A stretch of DNA of 64,000 nucleotides from contig NZ_JAVIWK010000001.1 of assembly GCF_034314165.1 (NCBI RefSeq), positions 496,001 to 560,000 on the forward strand, written 5' to 3'. The notes under the pieces were generated by a model that was not told the DNA's origin, did not search any database, and saw only the letters and a list, made by a program, of their open reading frames with translations. Both the position numbers and the translations under genes were made by a program. This document shows, in pieces, positions 44,076 to 55,159 of this stretch (positions within the stretch are counted from its first letter, which is position 1; each line of letters begins with the position of its first letter). This DNA is from Pseudomonas sp. Bout1 (GTDB lineage: Bacteria; Pseudomonadota; Gammaproteobacteria; Pseudomonadales; Pseudomonadaceae).

Positions 44076-44888
44076 TCAGAGTTGGCAAATGACCTTGGCA
44101 GCGGTCGCCACGTTGTGGGCGAGGTGCAGCGGATTAATGGTCCCGACAATAGCACTGGCAACGCCAGTTTGCGCAAACAACAGCATGAAACTGGCGTGAA
44201 TTGGATCCACTCCTGGGTCCAGGCAAACATGTCCACTGGCCAGGGCTTTTTTTACCAGGATGCCTTTGCCGTGGGCGGCAGCGTAATCAATGACGGCTTT
44301 CTCGGCCTGCTCGTTCAGGTTGTAGGTGACCATGGCACAGTCGCCCTGTTCCAGAGCCTTTATACCGCCCTCGACGGTTTTGCCGGAAAAGCCAAAACCG
44401 CGAATCTTGCCCTCGCGCTTAAGGTCTTCGAGGGTCTGATAAACCTCGCATTCGTTGAGGATATGCAGGTCGTTGCCGTCGGAGTGCACCAGCACCAGGT
44501 CGATAAAATCCGTTTCCAGCCGCGTCAGGCTGCGCTCAACCGAAAACCGGGTATGGGCAGCGCTGAAATCGTGATGGGACACGCCCTCGGCAAACTCCTC
44601 GCCCACCTTGCTGACAATCACCCACTCCTGGCGCTGGCCGCGCAACAGCGGGCCCAGGCGTTCTTCGCTGCGGCCGTAGGCGGGCGCAGTGTCGATCAGG
44701 TTGATGCCCAGTTGGCGAGCCTGACGCAGCAGCATACGCGCAGCATCATCATCGGGAATCTGGAAGCCGCTGGGGTATTTCACCCCTTGGTCGCGGCCCA
44801 GCTTGACGGTGCCAAGTCCCAGCGGCGAGACCAGCAGGCCGGTGCTGCCCAGCGGGCGGTAAAGGTCATGCAGGGTCGGCAGGCTCAT
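44076..44888 (-). CDS. Aldo/keto reductase
   Basis: This 270-residue TIM-barrel oxidoreductase probably uses NADPH. It starts MSLPTLHDLYRPLGSTGLLV and has the GLGTVKLGRDQG cofactor loop, active-site Asp and Tyr in LIDTAPAYGRSEERLG (about 56-71), Lys in VSKVGEEF, and VLVHSDGNDL with the catalytic His. The substrate is unknown. It overlaps the upstream FAD oxidoreductase gene by 4 bp, so the two may act on related substrates. Confidence 0.93.
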   Translation of the reverse strand: MSLPTLHDLYRPLGSTGLLVSPLGLGTVKLGRDQGVKYPSGFQIPDDDAARMLLRQARQLGINLIDTAPAYGRSEERLGPLLRGQRQEWVIVSKVGEEFAEGVSHHDFSAAHTRFSVERSLTRLETDFIDLVLVHSDGNDLHILNECEVYQTLEDLKREGKIRGFGFSGKTVEGGIKALEQGDCAMVTYNLNEQAEKAVIDYAAAHGKGILVKKALASGHVCLDPGVDPIHASFMLLFAQTGVASAIVGTINPLHLAHNVATAAKVICQL

Positions 44889-46060
44889 GGCAGCAGTTGC
44901 TCCCAGGCGGGTTGGGCGACAGCGGGTTTGGGCAGCTCAGGCAGTTTTTCGCAGGTGCCAGGCTTGATGCCGTCACGTTCCAGCGCGTCGATAACCCGGT
45001 CGGCGAAGTCCGGTGCCAATGCCAGCTTGGTCGGCCAGCCGACCAGCAGGCGGCCCTGCTCGGCGAGGAAGGCGTTGTCCGGGCGGGTCAGGCCCGACTG
45101 CAGCGGCTCGGCGCGATCCACGCGCAGGGTGGCCCACTGGGTCTGGCTCATGTCGATCCAGGGCAACAGTTGGGCCAGCTCTTTTTGTGCGGTGGCGATC
45201 TGTTGCTCCGGGGTACGCGCTACACCTTCGGCCTCGGCGATATCACCGCCCATGTACCACACCCAATTGCCATCGTCGGCGGGGTGCGTGGTGATGGTAA
45301 TGCGCGGCTTGGTGCCGCCGCCCAGGCAGTGGGCGTACAGCGGCTTGAGGCCCGGGCCCTTGGCGATGATCATGTGCAGCGGACGGCGTTGCATGGCGGG
45401 CTGGCTCAGGCCCAGGGCGTTCAGCAAGTCCGCGGTGCCGCCACCGGCGCTGAGGACGATACGCTGGGCGCGGATCTCGCGGCCGTCGACCTTCAAGCCT
45501 GCCAGTGCGCCATCTTCCATTAACGGTTCGACCTTCTCCCCGGCGAGCAGGCCGTCACCCGCGAGTTGCGCCAGGCGTTCGATCAGGCTCGGGACGTCGA
45601 CCACCAACTCGGCCAGGCGGTAGACCTTGCCTTTGAAGCGGCGGTCTTGCAGGGCGGGTGGCAGGTCGTCGCCTTTCACCTGATCGACGCGGCCACGTAC
45701 GGCCTTGCTGGCGAAGAAGCTGGTGAGGTTGCCGGCGATCGTCCCCGGCGACCACAGGTAGTGGGCTTCGGACAACAGGCGTACCCCGGACAAGTCCAGC
45801 TCTCCGTTGCCCGCCAGCGCCTCGCGCCAGCGGCGGGGCATGTCGGCGATAGCTTCGGAGGCACCGGTGAGCGCACCGTGCAGTGCGTATTTTGCACCGC
45901 CGTGGATGATCCCCTGGGACTTCACGCTTTGCCCGCCACCGAGGGTGGCGCTTTCCACCAGCACCGTGGAAAAGCCCTGGCGGCGCAGGCGCGCATTGAG
46001 CCAGAGGCCAGCAACCCCGGCGCCGACGATCAGAACGTCGGTGGAAATAACGGATGGCAT
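44885..46060 (-). CDS. FAD-dependent oxidoreductase (DAO family, PA4991-like)
   Basis: This 391-residue flavoprotein has the N-terminal dinucleotide motif DVLIVGAGVAGLWLNARL (about 8-25) and the second FAD-contact VLSAGGGTADLLNALG. It also has a conserved substrate-facing segment GGAKYALHGALTGASEAIA, as in glycerol-3-phosphate or D-amino acid oxidase-like proteins. The substrate is unknown. It is the first gene of a pair with the aldo/keto reductase. Confidence 0.9.
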   Translation of the reverse strand: MPSVISTDVLIVGAGVAGLWLNARLRRQGFSTVLVESATLGGGQSVKSQGIIHGGAKYALHGALTGASEAIADMPRRWREALAGNGELDLSGVRLLSEAHYLWSPGTIAGNLTSFFASKAVRGRVDQVKGDDLPPALQDRRFKGKVYRLAELVVDVPSLIERLAQLAGDGLLAGEKVEPLMEDGALAGLKVDGREIRAQRIVLSAGGGTADLLNALGLSQPAMQRRPLHMIIAKGPGLKPLYAHCLGGGTKPRITITTHPADDGNWVWYMGGDIAEAEGVARTPEQQIATAQKELAQLLPWIDMSQTQWATLRVDRAEPLQSGLTRPDNAFLAEQGRLLVGWPTKLALAPDFADRVIDALERDGIKPGTCEKLPELPKPAVAQPAWEQLLP

Positions 46061-46150
46061 GCAGCGACCTCAGTGTTCAAGACAGGCTGCGCAGTATACA
46101 GGCTCATGAAGTGAATCTTCGCCCCAACGCACCCTTATGACATACGCACC

Positions 46151-46181
46151 GTAGGAGCTGTCGAGTGGAACGAGGCTGCGA
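46151..46181. repeat. Single REP-like half element
   Basis: GTAGGAGCTGTCGAGTGGAA followed by CGAGGCTGCGA has the look of a second, non-palindromic fluorescens repeat class. No inverted partner is next to it. It lies in the 153-bp gap between the efflux and FAD genes. Confidence 0.5.
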
Positions 46182-46213
46182 GTTTCAGCCTCAATTGAGT
46201 CTCACGTGAACGC

Positions 46214-46549
46214 TCAGTGCCCGGCCGTTTTCGAGAACAGCTGAATCACCACCACCCCGAGCACAATCAGGCCCATCCCCAACATCGCCGGGATATCCAG
46301 TTTCTGCCCGTAGATAAACAACGCGGCGATGCTGACCATCACGATGCCCATCCCGGCCCACACTGCATACGCGACGCCCACCGGCACGGTACGCACCACC
46401 AGCGTCAGCATCCAGAAGGCCACGCCGTAGCCGACGATCACCAGCAACAGTGGGATCGGCGTGCTGAAACCCTTGATCGCTTTCATGGAAACGGTGGCGA
46501 TCACTTCCGAGCAAATGGCAATGGCCAGGTAATAGTAGGCGGCGTTCAT
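46214..46549 (-). CDS. Small multidrug resistance (SMR, EmrE-like) efflux transporter
   Basis: This 111-residue protein has four membrane helices. It shows the SMR essential Glu14 in AICSEVIATVSMKAI, then YGVAFWMLTLVVRTVPVGVAYAVWAGMG with the conserved Trp, and GMGLIVLGVVVIQLFS. It probably works as an antiparallel dimer exporting cationic compounds by proton exchange. ATG 46549 is preferred over an in-frame codon 42 bp earlier, because it gives the standard SMR length. It is divergent from the LysR gene, 91 bp away, a possible regulator. Confidence 0.92.
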   Translation of the reverse strand: MNAAYYYLAIAICSEVIATVSMKAIKGFSTPIPLLLVIVGYGVAFWMLTLVVRTVPVGVAYAVWAGMGIVMVSIAALFIYGQKLDIPAMLGMGLIVLGVVVIQLFSKTAGH

Positions 46550-46652
46550 GGGGTAAATCCTCGGTGCGGGGTCGCTTGATAAGGTCGGCATTCTAAAGGC
46601 ATATCAGGTGCGGTAAAGTCATTACCTATCCGAATTTAAGATGGGCCAGGTC

Positions 46653-47543
46653 ATGAGCGTACAGTGGAGTCTTGAGCAAATGCGCCTGTTTGTCAGCGTC
46701 GCCGAGCAACGTTCGTTCTCGGCGGTGGCACGGGACCAGCGCAGGGCGCAATCGGCGGTGAGCAATGGGATTGCGTTGCTGGAGGCAGACCTGGGGGTAT
46801 GCCTGTTTGACCGCAGCAGCGGCCGTCAGCCTCGCTTGACCGAAGCCGGCACGGCATTGCTCGAAGAGGCGCGGGAGGTCTTGCGCCAGTGTGAGCGCCT
46901 GAATGGCCGCGCCCTGTCGTTGATGCGTGGCGAAGAGGCACGTCTGCGCCTGGCCCAGGACGAGGCCATGCTCTACCAGCCGGTCCTCGATAGCCTTGAA
47001 GCGCTGGCGGGGAAATTTCCCAGCCTGGAAGTGCAGTTATCCAGCGCCGCTCAAGGCGATGTCGCGCGCAAACTGGTGGAGCGCAAAGCCGACCTGGGCC
47101 TGTTGTTCTATCACGATCAAATCCCCGAAGCGTTGGAGCGCCGGGTGCTGGGCAGCGTGGAGATGGTTACGGTCTGCGGCAGGAACCATCCTCTTGCGAC
47201 GCAAAAGACCGTGGACTGCCAACGTCTTGCACAGTTTCGCCAGTTGCTGATGGCGACCCAGACCAGTGTGTATCCCGGCAGCGAGGCTGCCAGCCCGCAA
47301 GTGTGGCGCGCCGACAGCTTCTACGTGCTGGCTGAATGGCTGGCGCGTGGGCTTGGCTGGGCCTGGCTGCCACGGCATGTGGTGCAGTACCCGGCCTACC
47401 AGAACCAGATGGTCGAGTTGAACAGCGAATGGACCCCGCCGGCGCTGGTGGTGGAACTGGTCTGGCGCCGCGATGAGCCTCTGGGCCCGGCCGCGCGTTT
47501 TCTCGCCGAGCGTTTTGCCGAGTGCTTGCAGGCGATCGACTGA
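46653..47543 (+). CDS. LysR-family transcriptional regulator
   Basis: This 296-residue regulator has an N-terminal winged helix-turn-helix (about 4-63: LEQMRLFVSVAEQRSFSAVA, QSAVSNGIALLEADLGVCLF) and a LysR substrate domain (about 90-290). ATG 46653 is taken; an in-frame ATG at 46641 is equally open and neither has a strong ribosome-binding site. It is divergent from the SMR gene, which it may control, and ends just before waaA. Confidence 0.9.
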   Translation: MSVQWSLEQMRLFVSVAEQRSFSAVARDQRRAQSAVSNGIALLEADLGVCLFDRSSGRQPRLTEAGTALLEEAREVLRQCERLNGRALSLMRGEEARLRLAQDEAMLYQPVLDSLEALAGKFPSLEVQLSSAAQGDVARKLVERKADLGLLFYHDQIPEALERRVLGSVEMVTVCGRNHPLATQKTVDCQRLAQFRQLLMATQTSVYPGSEAASPQVWRADSFYVLAEWLARGLGWAWLPRHVVQYPAYQNQMVELNSEWTPPALVVELVWRRDEPLGPAARFLAERFAECLQAID

Positions 47544-47566
47544 AAAAGCCGATAAACTCCGCCGCC

Positions 47567-48844
47567 ATGAATAGAACTCTCTACAGCTGTCTGTTTTACC
47601 TGGCGCTGCCGTTGGTGGCTTTACGTCTGTGGCTGCGGGCCCGCAAGGCGCCGGCCTACGCCAAGCGCGTGGGCGAGCGCTTTTCCTGGGGCTTGCCGGC
47701 GATGCAGCCGGGCGGGATCTGGGTGCACGCGGTGTCGGTAGGCGAAAGCATCGCTGCCGCGCCGATGATTCGCGGGTTGCTGCAGCGTTATCCACAGCTG
47801 CCGATCACGGTCACCTGCATGACGCCCACCGGTTCCGAGCGCATCCAGGCGTTGTTCGCCAACGAGCCGCGCATCCAGCACTGCTACCTGCCGTACGACT
47901 TGCCGTGTGCGGCCAAGCGTTTTCTCGATCGTGTGCAGCCGAAACTGGCGGTGATCATGGAAACCGAACTGTGGCCCAACCACATTCACCAGTGCGCCAA
48001 ACGCGGAGTTCCCGTGGCATTGGCCAACGCACGGTTGTCGGCCCGTTCAGCCAAGGGCTACGGGCGTTTCGCCAAACTGACCGCGCCGATGCTGGCGCAA
48101 ATGAGCCTGTTCGCTGTCCAGACCGAGACCGAGGCCGAGCGTTTTCGTAGCCTGGGTGCACGGCCCGAGACTGTCGAGGTCACCGGCTCGATCAAGTTCG
48201 ACCTGACCATCGACCCGCAACTGCTGGCGCGTGCCGCCGCCTTGCGCGAGCAATGGCACGCCAGCGAGCGCCCGGTGTGGATCGCCGCCAGCACTCACGA
48301 AGGTGAGGATGAAGTGGTGCTGGCTGCTCATCGCCAGTTGCTCGCCAGCTATCCCAATGCACTGCTGATTCTGGTGCCGCGCCACCAGGAGCGCTTCAAC
48401 CCGATGTTCGAGCTGTGCCAGCAGCAGGGTTTCGCCACGGTGCGTCGCTCCAGCGGCGAAGCGGTGACGGCGCAAACCTCGGTGTTGTTGGGCGACACCA
48501 TGGGCGAGCTACTGTTTTTGTATGCCCTGGCCGACAGCGCCTTTGTCGGCGGCAGCCTGGTCGCCACGGGCGGGCATAACCCGTTGGAGCCGGCGGCCTT
48601 GGCCAAGCCGGTGATCTGCGGGCCCCACGTGTTCAACTTCCTGGAGATCAGCGCGATGATGCGCGACGCCGGCGCGTTGCAGGAAGTGGACGATGCCGAA
48701 GGTTTGGCGGTGGCCGTGCAGCGCTTGTTCGAGCTGCCGCAGGACGCGCAGAAGATGGGCCAGGCGGGGCTGGCAGTGATGCGGGCGAATCAGGGCGCGT
48801 TGAAGCGTTTGCTGGACGGGTTGGGCCGGCTGCTTAACGTATAA
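47567..48844 (+). CDS. waaA: 3-deoxy-D-manno-octulosonic acid (Kdo) transferase WaaA
   Basis: WaaA attaches two Kdo units to lipid IVA, the first core step and essential. The 425-residue protein (E. coli 425) has an N-terminal anchor (LYSCLFYLALPLVALRLWL), then WVHAVSVGESIAAAPMI with the catalytic Glu, METELWPN (near 127), LANARLSARS, and a C-terminal donor half with GGSLVATGGHNPLEPAALAKP. ATG 47567 gives MNRTLYSC; the longer frame lies over the LysR gene. A REP pair follows and separates it from the convergent channel gene. Confidence 0.97.
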   Translation: MNRTLYSCLFYLALPLVALRLWLRARKAPAYAKRVGERFSWGLPAMQPGGIWVHAVSVGESIAAAPMIRGLLQRYPQLPITVTCMTPTGSERIQALFANEPRIQHCYLPYDLPCAAKRFLDRVQPKLAVIMETELWPNHIHQCAKRGVPVALANARLSARSAKGYGRFAKLTAPMLAQMSLFAVQTETEAERFRSLGARPETVEVTGSIKFDLTIDPQLLARAAALREQWHASERPVWIAASTHEGEDEVVLAAHRQLLASYPNALLILVPRHQERFNPMFELCQQQGFATVRRSSGEAVTAQTSVLLGDTMGELLFLYALADSAFVGGSLVATGGHNPLEPAALAKPVICGPHVFNFLEISAMMRDAGALQEVDDAEGLAVAVQRLFELPQDAQKMGQAGLAVMRANQGALKRLLDGLGRLLNV

Positions 48845-48857
48845 CAACACACATCAA

Positions 48858-48946
48858 ATGTGGGAGCTGGCTTGCCTGCGATACAGGCGCCTCGGTACGT
48901 CAGTTAAACCGAGGTGATGCAATCGCAGGCAAGCCAGCTCCCACAT
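48858..48946. repeat. REP pair
   Basis: ATGTGGGAGCTGGCTTGCCT at 48858 is inverted at 48946, with arms of about 25 bp and a spacer that itself pairs (CCTCGGT with ACCGAGG). It lies between convergent waaA and tolC and is probably a transcript end for both. Confidence 0.88.
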
Positions 48947-48962
48947 GGGTTATGTGTTGTCT

Positions 48963-50402
48963 TTAATACCCAGGGTTAGCCTTCAACTGCGCCGCAGCGG
49001 CCTTGGCCAGGTCCGGCGGCAGGAAGTCCTTGTCCGGGTTGTAGTCGGCCTTCAGGTACCGCGCCAGGTCCTGCAAATCCCCCGGGTTCAACGTCCCTGC
49101 GGCCTGCTTCAAGCGCAGGTTGTCGAGGATGTAGTCGTAGCGGCTGTTGTTGTAGTTGCGCACCGAGGTGTACAGCTGGCGCTGGGCGTCCAGCACATCG
49201 ACAATATTGCGCGTGCCCACCTGGTACCCGATTTCCGTGGCTTCCACTGCGCTCTGGTTGGAGATGATCGACTGGCGGCGCGCCTGTACCTGTTCCACAT
49301 CGGTGTTAACCGCGCGGTGCAGGTTGCGGGTGTTTTCCACCACCTGGCGGCGCAGGCCTTCGCGCTGCTGCTCGGTCTGGCCCAGGCGGGAATAGGATTC
49401 GCGCACTTGCGAGCTGGTCAGGCCGCCGCTGTACAGCGGGATGTTCAACTGCAAGCCCACGGTGCGTTGCGACACGTCACCGTGGTACGGCTGGCCGAAG
49501 GCGCTCGGGTTGCTGAAGCCCAGGGCGTCGTTGTCACCTTTTTCGTACTGCGCCACGGCATCCAGGGTCGGTGCATGGCCGGCCTTGCGTTGCTTGAGGG
49601 TTTCTTCGGCGGCGGTGACCGCATAGTTGCTCGCCAGCAGGTTCAGGTTCTGGCGGCCGGCGGTTTCGACCCAGGCCTTGGCGTCGTTTGGCGACGGTGG
49701 CAGCACCGGCAGCGTGTGCACGATGCCCTGGATCGAGTTGTACTGGCGGTTGGTCAGGGTGATCAGCGCTTCGAAGGCGTCGTCTACCTGGCGCTGGGCC
49801 AGGATCCGGTTGGCGCGTGCGGTGTCATAGCTGGCCTGGGATTGCAGCACGTCGGTCTTGTCCGACAGGCCCACGTCAAAGCGTTCGTTGGACTGGTCCA
49901 GCTGGCGCTTGAACGCGGCTTCTTCGGCCTTGGTCGAGGCCAGGTTGTCCTGGGCCCGCAGTACGGAGAAGTAATTTTCGGCGCTTTGCAGGATCAGGTT
50001 CTGTTCGGTGGCCGAGAGTTGCAGCGCAGCCTGCTCGTTGACGGCTTCAGCGGCTTGCAACTGGAACCAGCGATCGGCGCGGAACAGTGGCTGGCTCAAC
50101 GTTGCGCGCCAGGAATGCGCGTCGCGGTTGACCGTGGCGGCGGGCTGGTCCAGCTGGGTGCGTACGTTATTGATGTCGGCACCGGCCGACAGGTTCGGCA
50201 GCAAGCCGGCGCGGGCCTGGGGCACCACTTCTTTCTGCGCGCCATACTGGGCGCGGGCGGCGGCCAGGTCGGCATTGTTGTCCACCGCTTCCTGGTAGAC
50301 GCTGACCAGGTCGGTTTTGGTCGTCAGGGGCGCTTCAGCTGCCCAGACCAGTCCGTTGGTCGCACAAGACACGGCGAGAGCCAGTGAAAGTTTGCGCAGC
50401 AT
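48963..50402 (-). CDS. tolC: TolC-family outer membrane efflux channel (OpmH-like)
   Basis: This 479-residue outer-membrane protein forms the exit duct for tripartite efflux and type I secretion. It has a signal peptide (MLRKLSLALAVSCATNGLVW, cleavage near AAEA) and two structural repeats of the TolC fold: LLPNLSAGADI to NLILQSAENYFSVLRAQDNL, and LNIPLYSGGLTSSQVRES to VGTRNIVDVLDAQRQLY. No partner pump genes are beside it. The gene next to thiC in P. aeruginosa is opmH. It is divergent from the TPP riboswitch. Confidence 0.95.
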   Translation of the reverse strand: MLRKLSLALAVSCATNGLVWAAEAPLTTKTDLVSVYQEAVDNNADLAAARAQYGAQKEVVPQARAGLLPNLSAGADINNVRTQLDQPAATVNRDAHSWRATLSQPLFRADRWFQLQAAEAVNEQAALQLSATEQNLILQSAENYFSVLRAQDNLASTKAEEAAFKRQLDQSNERFDVGLSDKTDVLQSQASYDTARANRILAQRQVDDAFEALITLTNRQYNSIQGIVHTLPVLPPSPNDAKAWVETAGRQNLNLLASNYAVTAAEETLKQRKAGHAPTLDAVAQYEKGDNDALGFSNPSAFGQPYHGDVSQRTVGLQLNIPLYSGGLTSSQVRESYSRLGQTEQQREGLRRQVVENTRNLHRAVNTDVEQVQARRQSIISNQSAVEATEIGYQVGTRNIVDVLDAQRQLYTSVRNYNNSRYDYILDNLRLKQAAGTLNPGDLQDLARYLKADYNPDKDFLPPDLAKAAAAQLKANPGY

Positions 50403-50562
50403 GAGGCGATCCCTAGAATAATATTACGGCGATAATTTGGTGCCCAAGGCTAAGGCGGCCCATTCCTGGCGTCAAGGCCTCAAGCAGTCACCGAGTGTAG
50501 TGGCGCTATCACGGCACAACAATCCTGTAATTGCGCCATTCATCACGCTGAATGCACCGCCG

Positions 50563-50591
50563 TTGGCAATTTGCCTGCTCCATGGTCTAGA
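50563..50591 (+). promoter_or_regulatory. Possible promoter for the thiC leader
   Basis: TTGGCA (50563-50568), a 17-bp gap and TCTAGA (50586-50591) would place the transcript start about 10 bases on, near 50600. That is just before the riboswitch begins, which is the expected layout. The -10 match is weak. Confidence 0.4.
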
Positions 50592-50603
50592 CTGGCGGCG
50601 TTC

Positions 50604-52753
<2,150 letters not shown>

Positions 52754-52760
52754 ATCAGAA

Positions 52761-52897
52761 CCTGTGGCGAGGGAGCTTGCTCCCGCTGGAGTGCGCAGCG
52801 CTCCCAGAATCTGGATCGGTGTTTTAACCGACACTCATCAGTTGCAGATTTTGGGGCGGCTTCGCCGCCCAGCGGGAGCAAGCTCCCTCGCCACAGG
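52761..52897. repeat. REP pair
   Basis: CCTGTGGCGAGGGAGCTTGC at 52761 is inverted, ending at 52897, with arms of about 30 bp and smaller hairpins in the spacer. It lies between thiC and cytX and could reduce read-through or mark separate mRNA ends. Confidence 0.87.
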
Positions 52898-52942
52898 GGG
52901 CTTTGCTGATTCAAATAATAGTGTCCCTCCGAGATAACCCCC

Positions 52943-54232
52943 TTGAGCATTCAACCCAGCACCTATTCCCCAGACATCGCGGTGCCCACCGACAAGCGCG
53001 TCTTCGGCGCCCGCGATCTCTTTTCCCTGTGGTTCTCCCTGGGCATCGGCCTGATGGTCCTGCAAACCGGCGCGCTGTTGGCGCCGGGCCTGGGCCTTTC
53101 CGGCTCGTTGCTGGCGATCTTCCTCGGCACCCTGGTCGGCGTACTGCTGCTGGCGGCCGTCGGCGTGATCGGCAGCGACACCGGCTTGTCCTCCATGGCC
53201 GCCCTCAAGCTCAGTCTCGGCATCAAGGGCGCAAGCGTGCCTGCGCTGTTGAACCTGCTGCAGTTGATCGGCTGGGGTTCATTCGAAATCATCGTGATGC
53301 GCGATGCCGCCAGCCTGCTGGGGACACGCGCGTTCAGCGAAGGCAGCCTGCTGGCCAGCCCGCTGTTCTGGACCCTGGTATTCGGCGCACTCGCAACCTT
53401 GCTCGCCGTCAGTGGCCCGCTGACCTTTGTGCGCCAGGTCTTGCGCAAGTGGGGCATCTGGCTGTTGCTCGCCGCCTGCCTGTGGCTGACCTGGAACCTG
53501 TTCGCCAAGGCTGACCTGGCCGCACTCTGGGCCCAGGCCGGTGACGGTTCGATGCCATTTGCGGTGGGTTTTGATATCGCCATCGCCATGCCGTTGTCCT
53601 GGCTGCCACTGATTGCCGACTATTCGCGCTTCGGCAAGCGCGCCAAAAGTGTGTTCGGCGGCACGGCGCTGGGCTTCTTTATCGGTAACTTCTGGCTGAT
53701 GAGCCTGGGCGTGGCCTACACCCTGGCGTTTGCGCCGAGCGGTGAAGTGAATGCGTTGCTGCTGGCATTGGCCGGGGCCGGCCTGGGGATTCCGCTGCTG
53801 CTGATCCTGCTGGATGAATCAGAAAACGCCTTCGCCGATATTCACTCGGCGGCGGTGTCCAGCGGGATTCTGTTGCGCTTGAAAGTCGAGCACCTGGCGC
53901 TGGCCATCGGCGTTGTCTGCACGCTGATCGCCTGCTTCGCACCGTTGGCGCAGTACCAGAACTTCCTGTTGCTGATCGGCTCGGTGTTCGCGCCGCTGTT
54001 CGGTGTGGTGCTGGTGGATCACTTCATCCTGCGTCGCCGTGGCCATGGGGTCGCCGCCAACCTGCGCTGGCCGGCACTGTTGGCCTGGCTCGGTGGCATC
54101 AGCACCTATCATTTGCTGGCCAATCTGTACCCGGATGTCGGCGCGACCCTGCCGGCGCTGGTGCTGGCAGGGCTGTTGCACTTCATCCTGGGCCGGGCCT
54201 TCAGTGGCGTGCGGGCACCAGCTCAGGTTTGA
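52943..54232 (+). CDS. cytX: Putative hydroxymethylpyrimidine transporter CytX (NCS1 family)
   Basis: This 429-residue inner-membrane transporter of the NCS1 (nucleobase:cation symporter) family has about 12 membrane segments. It starts at TTG 52943 (M-SIQPSTYSPDIAVPTDKR). Family features are RDLFSLWFSLGIGLMVLQTG at TM1, GFDIAIAMPLSWLPLIADYSRFGK in the middle and VLVDHFILRRRG late. CytX genes are commonly linked to thiamine genes, so uptake of HMP is the likely role. It is probably transcribed with thiC. Its last 32 bases overlap the convergent lipoprotein gene. Confidence 0.9.
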   Translation: MSIQPSTYSPDIAVPTDKRVFGARDLFSLWFSLGIGLMVLQTGALLAPGLGLSGSLLAIFLGTLVGVLLLAAVGVIGSDTGLSSMAALKLSLGIKGASVPALLNLLQLIGWGSFEIIVMRDAASLLGTRAFSEGSLLASPLFWTLVFGALATLLAVSGPLTFVRQVLRKWGIWLLLAACLWLTWNLFAKADLAALWAQAGDGSMPFAVGFDIAIAMPLSWLPLIADYSRFGKRAKSVFGGTALGFFIGNFWLMSLGVAYTLAFAPSGEVNALLLALAGAGLGIPLLLILLDESENAFADIHSAAVSSGILLRLKVEHLALAIGVVCTLIACFAPLAQYQNFLLLIGSVFAPLFGVVLVDHFILRRRGHGVAANLRWPALLAWLGGISTYHLLANLYPDVGATLPALVLAGLLHFILGRAFSGVRAPAQV

Positions 54233-54947
54233 TCACACCAGTCAGGCGCGCATAGGGGATGGTCATTTCGATCAGCCCCAATGCGTAAGGGGCGATGGTG
54301 GTCACGTTGTACTTGAGCACCACGCCATTGCTGGTCAGCGCCACATTCGGGGTTTTCTGGAACGGCCAGTTCTTCACGAACTCCGGGTCACGGTCCATCT
54401 GCGAGTTGATCAGCCAGTTGTTGTGGGCGACTTTTGCGGTCTTCCAGAACGCATCTTCCTGGCCCGGCAACAGCATGTCGGCCAGGCTCAACTCTTTGTG
54501 CAGCAGGCGTGAATAGTTAATGAAGCCACGGCCCGGCTCGCCGTGGGCGGTGCCGGTGTCCAGGTAGCTGGAGACTTCAACGATCACCAGTCCGTCATGC
54601 TGCTCACGTACCTTGGCCTGCAAGTACATGCTGTTGCGGTCAGGCGACTCACGCAGGAATTTGTCCCGGTAGGCGTTCAGGGTGGCAGGCATGCTCTGGC
54701 CGGGCGAGGTGCGGGCCATCTGCAGCAGGCGCTGTTCGACGATCTGGTCCAATTGTGGCTCGGACGGGAAATGCACGGTGTCGATGTTCACCAGCGGGCA
54801 ATCCGGGCTGCCGCAGCCGGGTTTGATCTGCTCGGAGGCGTCGGCGGTGGTGTCCAGCGGCTTGACGTAGCTGGGTTGGAACAGGCTCTGGCAAGCGCCG
54901 AGGGTCAGGGCGATACAGGCCACGGAGGCGACTTTTAAAAGCGACAT
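54201..54947 (-). CDS. DUF3298/RsiV-like lipoprotein
   Basis: This 248-residue predicted lipoprotein starts MSLLKVASVACIALTLGACQ with a lipobox LGAC and an AAGGA site upstream. The body carries a DUF4163/DUF3298-like pattern (SSYLDTGTAHGEPGRGFINY, HKELSLADMLLPGQEDAFW, IAPYALGLIEMTIPYARL), as in RsiV-type and similar periplasmic proteins. No anti-sigma domain or adjacent sigma factor is seen, so a role in sigma control is not supported. It is convergent with cytX and overlaps it by 32 bp. Confidence 0.75.
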   Translation of the reverse strand: MSLLKVASVACIALTLGACQSLFQPSYVKPLDTTADASEQIKPGCGSPDCPLVNIDTVHFPSEPQLDQIVEQRLLQMARTSPGQSMPATLNAYRDKFLRESPDRNSMYLQAKVREQHDGLVIVEVSSYLDTGTAHGEPGRGFINYSRLLHKELSLADMLLPGQEDAFWKTAKVAHNNWLINSQMDRDPEFVKNWPFQKTPNVALTSNGVVLKYNVTTIAPYALGLIEMTIPYARLTGVIKPELVPARH

Positions 54948-55159
54948 GTGTGTCCTTCGTAAATCGATTGAAAGCGAAAATTGTGGAGCTTCGACTACCG
55001 ACAAGGCAGTCAGTTCGCCACTAAGCTGATTAGAGTGAGTTTGACGCCCGCCGTCTATCCCGGCAACCGGAAAGGGGCTGCATCAAGGGGCACGAGCGCG
55101 TTAGGATGGCGCGATGTCGAGGCCGCCTCGATACCGCAAGGCAAAAAACGAGGGTTGAT

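Noticed and set aside
54201..54947. Lipoprotein considered as an anti-sigma factor (RsiV)
   Set aside because: It lacks an anti-sigma domain and a transmembrane helix linking to one, and there is no sigma factor gene adjacent; the resemblance is limited to the extracytoplasmic domain.
55041..55100. Region before nudF examined for a second riboswitch
   Set aside because: It contains a GGGGCTGCATCAAGGGGC-like stretch but none of the ordered conserved blocks of a known riboswitch.
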